64,000 nt of DNA from an uncultured Opitutales bacterium (GTDB lineage: Bacteria > Verrucomicrobiota > Verrucomicrobiia > Opitutales > Intestinicryptomonadaceae): the NCBI GenBank assembly GCA_900547395.1, contig URGP01000007.1, positions 1 through 64,000 on the forward strand, written 5' to 3'. Positions 44,139-52,867 of the stretch are shown piece by piece. The notes under the pieces are model-generated. The model was given only the letters and a program-made list of their open reading frames with translations. It ran no database searches and had not been told where the DNA came from. A program made the position numbers and the translations under genes. Numbering within the stretch: position 1 is the stretch's first letter; every line of letters starts with the position of its first letter.

Positions 44139-44603
44139 TTAGAGCCTTTCTATCATAGCGCGGATTAGCGCGACGTAAAAGCATTCGGAAAGGATGAGCG
44201 TAAAAATCGTGATTTTTGTTTTCATTCTGATTGTGAGAGGGGTTGCCGAAAGCCAGTAGAGGGCGTTTATTGCCGCGGCCTGCCCCATGTCTTGGCAAAA
44301 GTATAAATACGAGTAAAATCCCGCGCATGCCGCAAAGAATACTCGCGCGAACTCAAATGGGTTGCGCTTTAAAAAAATTGCGGCAAAAATCGCCGCGTCT
44401 CCCGCAAGCGCAACGTATTTTAAGTTTGCGTTCCCGAAAACGAAATCATTTGCAAAGAAAAACAGCGCGAAATTAAGCGCGGCGAAAATCGCTATACAGC
44501 ATAGCGAAACTCTTCTTTCGGTCTCTTCTTTGAGCGACTTTTCTTTCAGGGCTTTTGTCGCCATTTCAATAACCCTGTCTTTTGCGTTTTGCGGAGTTTC
44601 CAT
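44139..44603 (-). CDS. Hypothetical membrane protein in the nadK operon
   Basis: A 154-residue protein, no family recognised. A charged amphipathic N-terminus (about 1-30) is followed by about four hydrophobic segments near 33-52, 60-77, 86-105 and 113-150. The gene is real by context: 2 bp behind nadK and 3 bp ahead of the YihY-family gene, all on the minus strand with the same composition. It contains no catalytic motif. Confidence 0.75.
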   Translation of the reverse strand: METPQNAKDRVIEMATKALKEKSLKEETERRVSLCCIAIFAALNFALFFFANDFVFGNANLKYVALAGDAAIFAAIFLKRNPFEFARVFFAACAGFYSYLYFCQDMGQAAAINALYWLSATPLTIRMKTKITIFTLILSECFYVALIRAMIERL

Positions 44604-44605
44604 GT

Positions 44606-45439
44606 CTATCTTTGAGTGCGGGGATTTCCGCCCCAGCCCAATTTTGTGCGCAGAATATAAAAATGGGAATGACCGGCGGGGCGCACGAATTTCACTGTTT
44701 CGGGCGCGGCTTCCACAAAAAGCGGCTCTCCTCGCCAGCTTTTTTCCACATTGCCGTCCCTTATCAAGACTGCGTTCGGATTTTTTGCGCGGATTTCAAG
44801 CTTCGTTTCGGAATCGAATACAAGGCTTCGGTTTGAGAGCGTGTGCGGGCAGATGCTCGTAAGCGCGAAGACTCTCGCTTTAGGGTGTATTAAGGGTCCG
44901 CCGGCAGAAAGGTTGTATGCGGAAGTTCCCGTGGGCGTTGAAAAAATCAGCCCGTCCCCCACAAAATCCGCGACAAATTCCCCGTCAGCCAAAACTTCGG
45001 CAGATAGTATTTCCGCGGGCGACTGCGATTTTACGGCAAATTCGTTTAGCGCGAGAAAGCGGTTTTTGCCGAAGCTTGCCGACAGAATTGTGCGTGTTTC
45101 CATTTCTGCGTTCTTGCCGTTTACCATGTCCAAAAATTCTTCGTCTGAAATGGAATCGGTAAATGTCGCCATAAATCCGAGTTTGCCGAGATTTATCCCG
45201 AAAATCGGAACTCCGTATTTTGCCGCGCCGCTTAGGCAGGAAAGTATTGTGCCGTCTCCGCCGATTACACAGCAGCATTTCGCGTCTTTGAAGGCGTCTT
45301 CGGGGGGCGGAAACTTGCCCTCTATTACGCATTCAAAGTTTTCGCGCTTTGCCGCGCCCGAAAGCCTTTTTACGAGAATGTCGGCATTGGGCTTTGTGCG
45401 GTTTACGGCAAATAAAATTTTATTTTTTGACGAATTCAC
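44606..45439 (-). CDS. nadK: NAD kinase
   Basis: A 277-residue kinase that phosphorylates NAD to NADP. The diagnostic GGDG motif is in CCVIGGDGTILSCL, followed by GINLGKLGFMATF, the NE-type block LALNEFAVK, and the conserved TPTGTSAYNLSAGGPLIHP. Full length. It heads the operon nadK-membrane protein-yihY-pdxH and diverges from the dehydratase gene at 45526. Confidence 0.96.
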   Translation of the reverse strand: MNSSKNKILFAVNRTKPNADILVKRLSGAAKRENFECVIEGKFPPPEDAFKDAKCCCVIGGDGTILSCLSGAAKYGVPIFGINLGKLGFMATFTDSISDEEFLDMVNGKNAEMETRTILSASFGKNRFLALNEFAVKSQSPAEILSAEVLADGEFVADFVGDGLIFSTPTGTSAYNLSAGGPLIHPKARVFALTSICPHTLSNRSLVFDSETKLEIRAKNPNAVLIRDGNVEKSWRGEPLFVEAAPETVKFVRPAGHSHFYILRTKLGWGGNPRTQR

Positions 45440-45525
45440 GACAATGAAGATTGTCTATTTTATCGGAGTAGGCAACAATTTTTTATTGAAAGAAAATAAA
45501 AGTGTGATTGTATTTTATATTTGAT

Positions 45526-45981
45526 ATGTGCAACTTAAAAAAGTTTACAAAAGAAGAAATCGAAAGCTTTATGCCGCAACAGCATCCTTATCTTTTTGTC
45601 GAGGATGCGGAAATTGAAGGCGGCGAAGTACGCGGCTCTTACACCATAAAAGGCGATGAGTTTTTCTTGAAGGGGCATTTCCCGAATAATCCCATTTTTC
45701 CCGCATCGGTTATGCTTGAAGCATTGGGGCAGCTTGCCATCGTGCTTTTGATGAGGGGAGAAATCGACCCTTCGGGCAAAAATGCAAACAAGGAGCGCAT
45801 ATTTTTCACTTCGGCGGACGGAGTCAGGTGCATGCGCATTTGCAAGCCGGGCGACAGGCTTGAAATGAAGGTTTCAGCCAAAAGAATACGCCATCCGATA
45901 GGCATTTTTGAAGGCTCCATATTCGTAAACGGCGAAAAGGCCGCTTATGCCGAAAAAATTTCATTAACATTCGATTTTTAA
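45526..45981 (+). CDS. FabZ-like 3-hydroxyacyl-ACP dehydratase
   Basis: A 151-residue single hot-dog protein. The catalytic histidine is in LKGHFPNNPIFPASVMLEALGQ, which also holds the acidic partner of the FabZ active site, and MPQQHPYLFVEDAEIEGGEVRGSYTIKG gives the N-terminal strands. It dehydrates 3-hydroxyacyl-ACP. I start at the ATG 45526; a TTG six codons upstream is possible. It is followed 4 bp later by a ketoacyl synthase and then LPS genes, so it may serve a special envelope acyl chain rather than bulk fatty acids. Confidence 0.86.
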   Translation: MCNLKKFTKEEIESFMPQQHPYLFVEDAEIEGGEVRGSYTIKGDEFFLKGHFPNNPIFPASVMLEALGQLAIVLLMRGEIDPSGKNANKERIFFTSADGVRCMRICKPGDRLEMKVSAKRIRHPIGIFEGSIFVNGEKAAYAEKISLTFDF

Positions 45982-45985
45982 AAAT

Positions 45986-47245
45986 ATGTCAAAAAACGTT
46001 GTAATAACAGGGCTTGGATTTATAACGAGCATAGGCAATTCCAAAGGGGAAGTCTTAAACAGCCTCAAAAATTCAATTTCGGGCATAGAGCTTTACGATG
46101 GGTTTGCGGGGGACAAAATTCCCGTGAAATGCTTGGGAACAATCAAGGGCTTCAATACCGAAAACTTTGACTATGAAGACTGGATCTATCCCGAACAGTA
46201 TTCGGTAAGAAGGGAAGTCATGCGCGGATTTTCCCCGCACTGCCTTTACGCGTATTGTGCAATGAAGCAGGCGATAGAAGATGCAAACCTTTCCGAAAGC
46301 GACATCTCAAACGTTGAAACAGGCATGTACACGGCATCTGCAGGCTCTACCTCCATGCTTGTTGACAACATGGCGCGGCTCGACAAGTTCGGTGTAATGC
46401 GCTGTTCCCCGATGGGCGTTGTTTCCTCGGTTGTAGGCACTCTTTCTTTTAATTTGGTTTCGGCTTTTAAAATCAAGGGAGCAAGCTGCGGCTTTGCCTC
46501 GGCGTGCGCAAGCTCTTCGCACGCGATGGGTTTTGCTTTCGACGAAATTTCAAGCGGACGCCAAAAGCGCATGTTCGTGGTTGGCGGAGAGGACGGAAAC
46601 GCGCGCACAATCCTGCCTTTTGCGGGCATGAGGGCGCTTTCTTGCAACAAAGACCCGTCAAAGGCTTCCCGCCCCTACGACAAGCACAGGGACGGCTTTG
46701 TCGGAACAGGCGGGGCAACTGTCTTGGTTTTGGAAGAAGAAGAAACGGCAAAGATGCGCGGCGCGAAAGTCTATGCGAAGTTTTTGGGCTGGGGGCAGGC
46801 GAGCGACGGATACAATGTCGCAATTCCTCATCCGCAGGGCGAGGGGCTTGCAAACGCAATGCGCTTTGCGTTCTCATCTACGGGGGTAAAACCCGAAGAT
46901 GTCGGCTACATAAACACCCACGGCACGTCCACTCCAATCGGCGACACTGCGGAGCTTAAAGCTATCGCAAGCGTATTCGGCGAAAGTCCGAAAACGCCTA
47001 TCAGCTCGACAAAATCCCTGACGGGGCACGGCTTGTCTTTGGCGGGCGCGATGGAATCCGGCTTTTGCGCTCTCATGTTGGACGAAGGATTTATTGCGGC
47101 TTCCGCAAACATCGAAGAATTGGACGAAGCGGCAAAGCCTTTCAACATCGTTCAAAAAAGAATTGACGAAAATCCGAAAATCGCGCTGTCGCTAAGCAGC
47201 GGATTTGGCGGGGCAAACACAGCTTTATTGTTTGAAAAAGCCTAA
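45986..47245 (+). CDS. Beta-ketoacyl-ACP synthase II-type
   Basis: A 419-residue condensing enzyme. The Cys-His-His triad is visible: C174 in FASACASSSHAMG, the first histidine in NTHGTSTPIGD and the second in KSLTGHGLSLAGAMES. It elongates acyl-ACP with malonyl-ACP. The active-site segment SACASSS differs from the usual TACATG/TACASS and the region around 60-90 is divergent, so it may be a paralogue specialised for envelope lipids. It is clustered with a dehydratase (4 bp upstream) and KDO transferase (4 bp downstream). Confidence 0.9.
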   Translation: MSKNVVITGLGFITSIGNSKGEVLNSLKNSISGIELYDGFAGDKIPVKCLGTIKGFNTENFDYEDWIYPEQYSVRREVMRGFSPHCLYAYCAMKQAIEDANLSESDISNVETGMYTASAGSTSMLVDNMARLDKFGVMRCSPMGVVSSVVGTLSFNLVSAFKIKGASCGFASACASSSHAMGFAFDEISSGRQKRMFVVGGEDGNARTILPFAGMRALSCNKDPSKASRPYDKHRDGFVGTGGATVLVLEEEETAKMRGAKVYAKFLGWGQASDGYNVAIPHPQGEGLANAMRFAFSSTGVKPEDVGYINTHGTSTPIGDTAELKAIASVFGESPKTPISSTKSLTGHGLSLAGAMESGFCALMLDEGFIAASANIEELDEAAKPFNIVQKRIDENPKIALSLSSGFGGANTALLFEKA

Positions 47246-47249
47246 GTTC

Positions 47250-48539
47250 ATGATTTGGATTTATCGAATTTTGTTTCTGCCCATAATGGCGGTTTTAATG
47301 CCTTATTATGCAATGCGCATGATAAAAAGGGGCGGGTATGGAAAGGATTTTTCGCACCGTTTCGGATTTTTGAAAAATCTTTCGTTCCCTGAAAAAGGTA
47401 AAAAACGAATTTGGATTCAGGCGGTGAGCGTCGGGGAAGTGGAGGCTCTTTCAAGCATGCTAAAACTTCTTCATGAAGACGGCGGTTTTGAGGTCGTGGT
47501 AACCACAACTACTTCCACAGGCTATAAAATCCTGCGCGAAAAGTACGCAAAATACTGTTATTACGTCGGGATTTTCCCGTTTGACTTTTGGCTTTCAAAC
47601 GCGCTTGCATGGCGCAGAATAAAACCCGACATGTGCGTCCAGATGGAAGGCGAATTGTGGCCCGAGCATCTGCACAGGGCAAAGTCGAAAAAAAAGCCGC
47701 TTTTGCTTTTGAACGCAAGGCTTTCCGACAGGAGCTTTAAGAGGTATTCCAAGGCGGGCTTTTTTGCGCGGCGCATTTTTAACAAGTTCGATGCAATCGC
47801 CTGCGGAAGTGAATTTGACGCCGCCAGATTTTTAAAGCTTGGCGCAAAACCCGAAATCGTTTCTTCCACCGGCAACATAAAATTCGACGCCTCAAATTCC
47901 GCGCCTCTTTCCGAAAGTGAACGCGATGCGCTTAAATCTGAAATGGGCTTTGAAAACGATTCACTTGTCCTGCTCGGCTCATCGACTTGGGCGGGCGAAG
48001 AGGAAATGCTTTTGGAAGCTCTGTCGGAAATCCGCCAAAAAACGGGAATAGACGCGCGCCTGCTGCTTGTTCCGCGTCATGCCGAGCGCAGGGAGGAAGT
48101 CCGCAGGCTTTTGCAGGGCGGCGTTTTGCCTTTCAATTTCAGGACGGAGAAGCAGAATGCCCCGGGCGGGACTTTGGTTTATGTCGCCGACACGACGGGC
48201 GAGCTTGCGCGCCTTACGCAGGTTGCCGATTTTGCCTATGCGGGCAAGTCGATGCCGCCTAACGACGGTGGGCAGTCTCCGCTCGATTGCGCCGCGGCGG
48301 GCGTTGCAATCGTTTACGGTCCGAACATGACAAACTTTAAAAAGATGTGCGAATCATTGGAAGAAGCTAAGGCGTCGATAAAAGTTTCCGATAAAAAAAA
48401 TGCTAAGGATGCCCTTTTAAAACTCGCAAAGGACGTTGCCCTTAGAAAGCAAATCGGCTTGAACGCATTGAACTGGCACCATGCAAATTCGGGTGCGAGC
48501 GTGCGGGCTTTTGCGCTTATAAAAAAATTCTCCAAGTAG
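47250..48539 (+). CDS. waaA: 3-deoxy-D-manno-octulosonic acid transferase
   Basis: A 429-residue inner-membrane GT30 glycosyltransferase that attaches KDO to lipid A, evidence for LPS. Blocks include RIWIQAVSVGEVEAL, TTTTSTGYKILREKY, the LLNARLSDRSFKRY block and LLVPRHAERREEVRRLL, and the acceptor/donor region FAYAGKSMPPNDGGQSPLDCAAAGVAIVYGPNMTNF. I use the ATG at 47250 (MIWIYRILFL), which follows the upstream stop; the longer frame from 47205 would overlap the synthase gene by 41 bp. Confidence 0.95.
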   Translation: MIWIYRILFLPIMAVLMPYYAMRMIKRGGYGKDFSHRFGFLKNLSFPEKGKKRIWIQAVSVGEVEALSSMLKLLHEDGGFEVVVTTTTSTGYKILREKYAKYCYYVGIFPFDFWLSNALAWRRIKPDMCVQMEGELWPEHLHRAKSKKKPLLLLNARLSDRSFKRYSKAGFFARRIFNKFDAIACGSEFDAARFLKLGAKPEIVSSTGNIKFDASNSAPLSESERDALKSEMGFENDSLVLLGSSTWAGEEEMLLEALSEIRQKTGIDARLLLVPRHAERREEVRRLLQGGVLPFNFRTEKQNAPGGTLVYVADTTGELARLTQVADFAYAGKSMPPNDGGQSPLDCAAAGVAIVYGPNMTNFKKMCESLEEAKASIKVSDKKNAKDALLKLAKDVALRKQIGLNALNWHHANSGASVRAFALIKKFSK

Positions 48540-48540
48540 A

Positions 48541-49389
48541 ATGGCAAAAATTTTCAAGTTTCTCAAATACCTGCTTCTCGTGCTTTTTGCCGCTCTTGTT
48601 GCGGATATGTTTATTTACGAGCCGTATTTTGCTCTGCATACGTCAAAATCGGTAATTTATTCAAAAAAATGGACAAAAGAACTTGAAAACATAAAAATTG
48701 CCGTAATTTCCGACTTTCACGCGGGCGCGTTCTTTTACGACAAATGGCGCATGAGAAAGACTGTCGAGCTTGTTAATAAAGAAAAGCCCGACTTGATACT
48801 GCTCTTGGGGGACTACTTTAACAGGCATTTTTACAATACTTCCATGGACTATGAGAGGTTTGCCGAATATATTTTGGAAATGGAAGCCCCTCTCGGTAAA
48901 TTCGCGATTACGGGCAACCACGACACCGATATGGGCACGGAAAAAATCGAGGAGCAGATTTCCCGCGCGGGCGTTAAGTTCTTGCGAAACAAATCCGCGA
49001 AGGTGGAGACCAAAAACGGAGATTTTTATATAGCGGGCATACCCGATTTCGGCACCGATATTTTCAATTTACAAAAAACTTTTGATGAAGTTCCCGAAGG
49101 TGCGCCCTGCATTTTTCTTACCCACGACCCCTCGATTTTTCCCGCGCTTCCGCGCAAGGCGTCCGTAACTTTTGCGGGGCATACGCACGGAGGGCAGTTC
49201 AGAATTCCATTTTACGGACCCGTCTTAAAGAATGTCATTTCCCTTTACACTGAATTTTCAAGCGACGGGCTGTTGGTAAACCACCGCGACGATCCGATTT
49301 TCATTACGAGGGGGATAGGTACAAGCTCGATACCCGCAAGGCTTTTTTGCACGCCGCAAATTGAAATAATCACCATAAAAGCTTATTGA
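48541..49389 (+). CDS. Membrane-anchored calcineurin-like phosphoesterase (LpxG/YaeI-type)
   Basis: A 282-residue metallophosphatase. One N-terminal membrane anchor (about 6-24) precedes the metal motifs: ISDFHAG, LLLGDYFNRH, ITGNHDTD, LTHDPSIF and AGHTHGGQF. YaeI- and LpxG-type proteins share this layout; LpxG hydrolyses UDP-diacylglucosamine in lipid A synthesis in chlamydiae, relatives in the PVC group. The position one base behind waaA supports a lipid A role, but this is inference. Its last 44 codons and the next 28 bases are tandemly duplicated just downstream. Confidence 0.85.
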   Translation: MAKIFKFLKYLLLVLFAALVADMFIYEPYFALHTSKSVIYSKKWTKELENIKIAVISDFHAGAFFYDKWRMRKTVELVNKEKPDLILLLGDYFNRHFYNTSMDYERFAEYILEMEAPLGKFAITGNHDTDMGTEKIEEQISRAGVKFLRNKSAKVETKNGDFYIAGIPDFGTDIFNLQKTFDEVPEGAPCIFLTHDPSIFPALPRKASVTFAGHTHGGQFRIPFYGPVLKNVISLYTEFSSDGLLVNHRDDPIFITRGIGTSSIPARLFCTPQIEIITIKAY

Positions 49390-49594
49390 CGCGGCAAAGA
49401 TTAAGCTTGAAAAGGGCAGATGCAATTTTCAAGCGACGGGCTGTTGGTAAACCACCGCGACGACCCGATTTTCATTACGAGGGGGATAGGCACAAGTTCG
49501 ATACCTGCAAGGCTCTTTTGCACGCCGCAAATAGAAATAATCACCATAAAAGCTTATTGACGCGGCAAAGATTAAGCTTGAAAAGGGCGGCGGC
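49253..49594 (+). repeat. 171-bp tandem duplication at the 3' end of the phosphoesterase gene
   Basis: Unit 1 is 49253-49423 and unit 2 is 49424-49594. They differ at nine positions: six within the 44 coding codons and three in the last few bases. The 28 bases after the stop codon (49390-49417 and 49561-49588) are identical. Confidence 0.93.
49426..49560 (+). pseudogene. Detached 3' fragment of a phosphoesterase paralogue
   Basis: This second copy encodes the last 44 residues (FSSDGLLVNHRDDPIF to IITIKAY) and stop of the upstream gene with exactly the same protein sequence; all six base differences are synonymous third-position changes. It has no start codon or ribosome-binding site and cannot make a catalytic protein, since all metal motifs are upstream of the fragment. 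It is best read as the remnant of a former full-length tandem copy. Confidence 0.85.
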
Positions 49595-49615
49595 AATCTT
49601 AAAAATAAGCGTCTT

Positions 49616-49912
49616 ATGGACAAAAATGGAGCAATAGACATTTCTTATGTCGCCAACTTGGCGCGCATAGAGCTTACGGACGAAGAAAAAGAGGTTTTTT
49701 CGCGCCAGCTCGGTCAAATTTTAACGTATTTTGAAAAGCTTTCAAAAGTCGATGTTTCAAATGTAGAGCCGAGCGCACACGCGCATGCAATTTACAATGT
49801 GTGGCGCGACGACATTGAAGGACCGATGCTCTCGGTGGAGCAGGCTCTTATGAACGCTCCCAAGAAAAGGGAAAACCAGATAGTTGTTCCAAAAGTTGTT
49901 GACGAAGCGTAG
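49616..49912 (+). CDS. gatC: Asp-tRNA(Asn)/Glu-tRNA(Gln) amidotransferase subunit C
   Basis: A 98-residue protein of the GatC family, which wraps around GatA and stabilises the GatCAB complex. Blocks: DISYVANLARIELTDEEKEVFSRQLGQILTYFEKLSKVDVSNVEP and the C-terminal REN(Q)IVVPKVV. The complex converts misacylated Glu-tRNA(Gln) or Asp-tRNA(Asn) to the correct form. The gene starts 22 bp after the tandem duplication and is 14 bp ahead of gatA. Confidence 0.95.
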   Translation: MDKNGAIDISYVANLARIELTDEEKEVFSRQLGQILTYFEKLSKVDVSNVEPSAHAHAIYNVWRDDIEGPMLSVEQALMNAPKKRENQIVVPKVVDEA

Positions 49913-49926
49913 AAAGGAAGTTTTTG

Positions 49927-51390
49927 ATGGATATTTTTTATAAAGACGCCGCGGAGCTTTCGTCAATGCTTTCAAAGGGCGAAATCTCATCTTTGGAGCT
50001 TACAAAAGCGGTAATTGAAAGAACTGACAGCGTTGAGCCGAAGGTCGGAGCATTTCTTTTTCAAGATCCCGAAGACGCGCTTGAAATGGCGAAAAAGTCC
50101 GACGAGCGCAGGGCTAAAGGGGAAACTTTGGGAGCACTTGACGGCATTCCCGTTTCCTTAAAGGACATTGTGGCGGTCGAAAACAAGCCGCTTACCTGCG
50201 CAAGCAAAATGCTTGAGCATTATGTAAGCCCGTACACGGCAACGAGCGTCAAAAATTTGCAAAATAACGGCGCGGTTCTCTGGGGCAGGCTCAACATGGA
50301 CGAGTTTGCAATGGGCTCTTCCTGCGAAAACAGCGCGTTTAAGAGTACCCGCAACCCTTGGGATGTTTCGAGAGTCCCGGGAGGGTCGAGCGGAGGAAGC
50401 GCGGCTGCCGTTTCGGCGGGCGAAACCATTATTGCGCTTGGCTCCGACACGGGCGGTTCGATACGCCAGCCTGCCGCATTCTGCGGGGTTGTCGGCATAA
50501 AGCCGACTTACGGACTGGTAAGCCGCTACGGGCTTGCGGCGTTTGCCTCTTCTTTGGACCAAATCGGCTCTTTTTCAAGGACTGTCCGCGACGGCGCGCT
50601 GTTTTTGAAAGCTGTTGCTTCTTACGACAGGCTCGACTCAACGAGCGTGAAAATCGACATTCCCGATTACGCATCGACGCTTTCCGTAGATTCCTTGAAA
50701 GGGAAAAAAATCGGCATTCCGAAGGAATACTTTGTTGACGGAATGGATTTGGAAGTCCGGGCGGCAGTTGAAAAGGCTGTTGCACACTGCAAGGGTCTCG
50801 GGGCGGAAATCGTTGAAATATCGCTTCCACACACCGACTTGGCAATACCCGTTTACTACATCATTGCGACCGCCGAAGCTTCTTCAAACTTGGCGCGATA
50901 CGACGGCATACGCTACACGCACCGCTCCGACAAGGCGCATGACGTGGTTGACCTTTACTTCAAGTCGAGGGCGGAAGGCTTTGGCGAGGAAGTAAAGCGC
51001 AGGATTATTTTGGGAAGCTATGTTTTAAGTTCGGGCTACTACGACGCATATTACCTCCGCGCCCAAAAAGTCCGCACGCTCATTCGCAACGACTTTTCGG
51101 AAGCGTTTAAAACCGTCGATGTAATCGCAGCTCCCACGACTCCCGCCTGCGCTTTCAAGGCAGGCGAAAAGTCGGGCGACCCGCTTTCGATGTACTTAAA
51201 CGACATCTTTACCATAAACGTAAATCTGGCAGGTTTGCCCGGAATGTCTCTTCCTTGCGGATTTAATTCGGAGGGAATGCCAATCGGCTTGCAGCTAATC
51301 GGCAAGGCTTTCGACGAGCAAAATCTGCTTTCCTACGCCTACGCCTACGAGCAGACGGCAGGCTTCCTGGGCAGAAATCCCGCACTTTAA
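49927..51390 (+). CDS. gatA: Glu-tRNA(Gln)/Asp-tRNA(Asn) amidotransferase subunit A
   Basis: A 487-residue amidase that releases ammonia from glutamine for the transamidation. The Ser-cisSer-Lys triad is K79 (PVSLKDI), S154 (PGGSSGGS) and S178 (SDTGGSIRQP). I use the ATG at 49927, with AAGGAAG 6 bp before it; a TTG one codon earlier is less likely. It lies between gatC (14 bp) and gatB (13 bp). Full length and intact. Confidence 0.97.
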   Translation: MDIFYKDAAELSSMLSKGEISSLELTKAVIERTDSVEPKVGAFLFQDPEDALEMAKKSDERRAKGETLGALDGIPVSLKDIVAVENKPLTCASKMLEHYVSPYTATSVKNLQNNGAVLWGRLNMDEFAMGSSCENSAFKSTRNPWDVSRVPGGSSGGSAAAVSAGETIIALGSDTGGSIRQPAAFCGVVGIKPTYGLVSRYGLAAFASSLDQIGSFSRTVRDGALFLKAVASYDRLDSTSVKIDIPDYASTLSVDSLKGKKIGIPKEYFVDGMDLEVRAAVEKAVAHCKGLGAEIVEISLPHTDLAIPVYYIIATAEASSNLARYDGIRYTHRSDKAHDVVDLYFKSRAEGFGEEVKRRIILGSYVLSSGYYDAYYLRAQKVRTLIRNDFSEAFKTVDVIAAPTTPACAFKAGEKSGDPLSMYLNDIFTINVNLAGLPGMSLPCGFNSEGMPIGLQLIGKAFDEQNLLSYAYAYEQTAGFLGRNPAL

Positions 51391-51403
51391 AAAACTTTTC
51401 ATT

Positions 51404-52867
51404 ATGGAATACGAACCAGTAATAGGTCTTGAAGTACACGTTCAGCTGAACACCAAAACAAAGATGTTCACAAGCGCGCCATACCGTTTCGGGGAAGAGC
51501 CAAACACTCTGACCGACCCCGTCGTGATGGCTTTGCCGGGCGTCCTTCCCGTCTTGAATTACGCCGCAATTTACGACACGATGAAAGTCGGGCTTATGTT
51601 CGGCTGTGAAATTCCCGAAATAACCAAGTGGGACAGAAAAAACTATTTTTATCCCGACAGCCCGAAAAACTACCAGCTTTCGCAGTACGACCAGCCTTTG
51701 TGCCAGGGCGGCGCGGTTGAAATCGAGCTTGCGAGCGCGTCTCGCGGCGAGATGGGCGCGCACCGCTTTGTGAAGCTTACCCGCATACACTTGGAAGAGG
51801 ACGTCGGCAAGCTCACCCACTGCGCAAACGACTCCCTTGTTGACTACAACCGCGCGGGAACTCCGCTTATGGAAATCGTTTCAGAGCCGGATATGTTCAG
51901 CTCCGAAGACGCTTTCGCCTACTTGAATTCGCTAAAACAAACCATATCGGGCTTGGGCGTCAGCGAATGCGACATGGAAAAGGGGCAGATGCGCTGCGAC
52001 GTCAACATTTCTCTGCGCCCCAAAGGTTCTGAAAAGCTTGGCGTAAAGGTAGAGCTTAAAAATTTAAACTCGATTTCAGGCGTCAAAAACGCCATTGAAT
52101 ACGAAATCCGCCGCCAGACGGACGCGCTCAACAAAAACATCGAAATCGTGCAGGAAACGAGGCGGTGGGACGCTTCGCTAAACGTAAGCCAGTCGATGCG
52201 CGGCAAGGAAAACGCCCACGACTACCGCTACTTCCCCGAACCCGATTTGATGCCCGTAAAAATCGACCGCGCCCTTGTCGAAAAAATAAAGTCGGAGCTT
52301 CCCGAAGCCCCGTACGACATTCAGCGCAGGTATATGAAAGATTTCGGACTGCCTTATTCAATCACGAGCGTAATGTGCCTTGACTACGACATGTGCGCAT
52401 ACTTTGAAAAGGCGGTATCAGTTTACAACAACCCGAAAGCAATCGCAAACATCATCGTAAACGACATTTTGCGCGAGCTTTCCGCGATGGCGGAATTTGG
52501 CGAAACGCGCCCGCCTTTTGGCGAATGCAAGATTGCACCCGCAAACCTTGCGGAGCTTGTAAAAATTGTTGACGGCGGCAAGATTTCAAAATCGCAGTCA
52601 AAAGAAGTTTTTGCGGAAATGTTCGCCTCTTCAAAATCTGCAAGCCAAATCGTAAAGGAAAAGGGCTTGGAGCAGAACAGCGACGCAGGCGAGCTTGAAG
52701 GCTTCTGCAAGGACGCAATCGCGGCGAATCCGAAAGCGGTCGGAGAGTTCAAGGCGGGCAACGCAAAGGCTTTGAACGCTTTGGTCGGCCCCGTCATGAA
52801 AGCTTCCAAAGGCAAGGCAAATCCCGCAATGCTGATGTCAATATTCAAAAAACTTTTGTCTGAATGA
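51404..52867 (+). CDS. gatB: Glu-tRNA(Gln)/Asp-tRNA(Asn) amidotransferase subunit B
   Basis: A 487-residue subunit that binds tRNA, phosphorylates the misacylated amino acid and accepts ammonia from GatA. Blocks: YEPVIGLEVHVQLNTKTKMF, YFYPDSPKNYQLSQYDQPLC, DYNRAGTPLMEIVSEPD, GQMRCDVNISLRP and RRWDASLNVSQSMRGKENAHDYRYFPEPDL. The C-terminal YqeY-like tail is present. It overlaps the start of the Ste24-type protease gene by 4 bp (ATGA), so the protease is probably translated by coupling. Confidence 0.97.
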   Translation: MEYEPVIGLEVHVQLNTKTKMFTSAPYRFGEEPNTLTDPVVMALPGVLPVLNYAAIYDTMKVGLMFGCEIPEITKWDRKNYFYPDSPKNYQLSQYDQPLCQGGAVEIELASASRGEMGAHRFVKLTRIHLEEDVGKLTHCANDSLVDYNRAGTPLMEIVSEPDMFSSEDAFAYLNSLKQTISGLGVSECDMEKGQMRCDVNISLRPKGSEKLGVKVELKNLNSISGVKNAIEYEIRRQTDALNKNIEIVQETRRWDASLNVSQSMRGKENAHDYRYFPEPDLMPVKIDRALVEKIKSELPEAPYDIQRRYMKDFGLPYSITSVMCLDYDMCAYFEKAVSVYNNPKAIANIIVNDILRELSAMAEFGETRPPFGECKIAPANLAELVKIVDGGKISKSQSKEVFAEMFASSKSASQIVKEKGLEQNSDAGELEGFCKDAIAANPKAVGEFKAGNAKALNALVGPVMKASKGKANPAMLMSIFKKLLSE

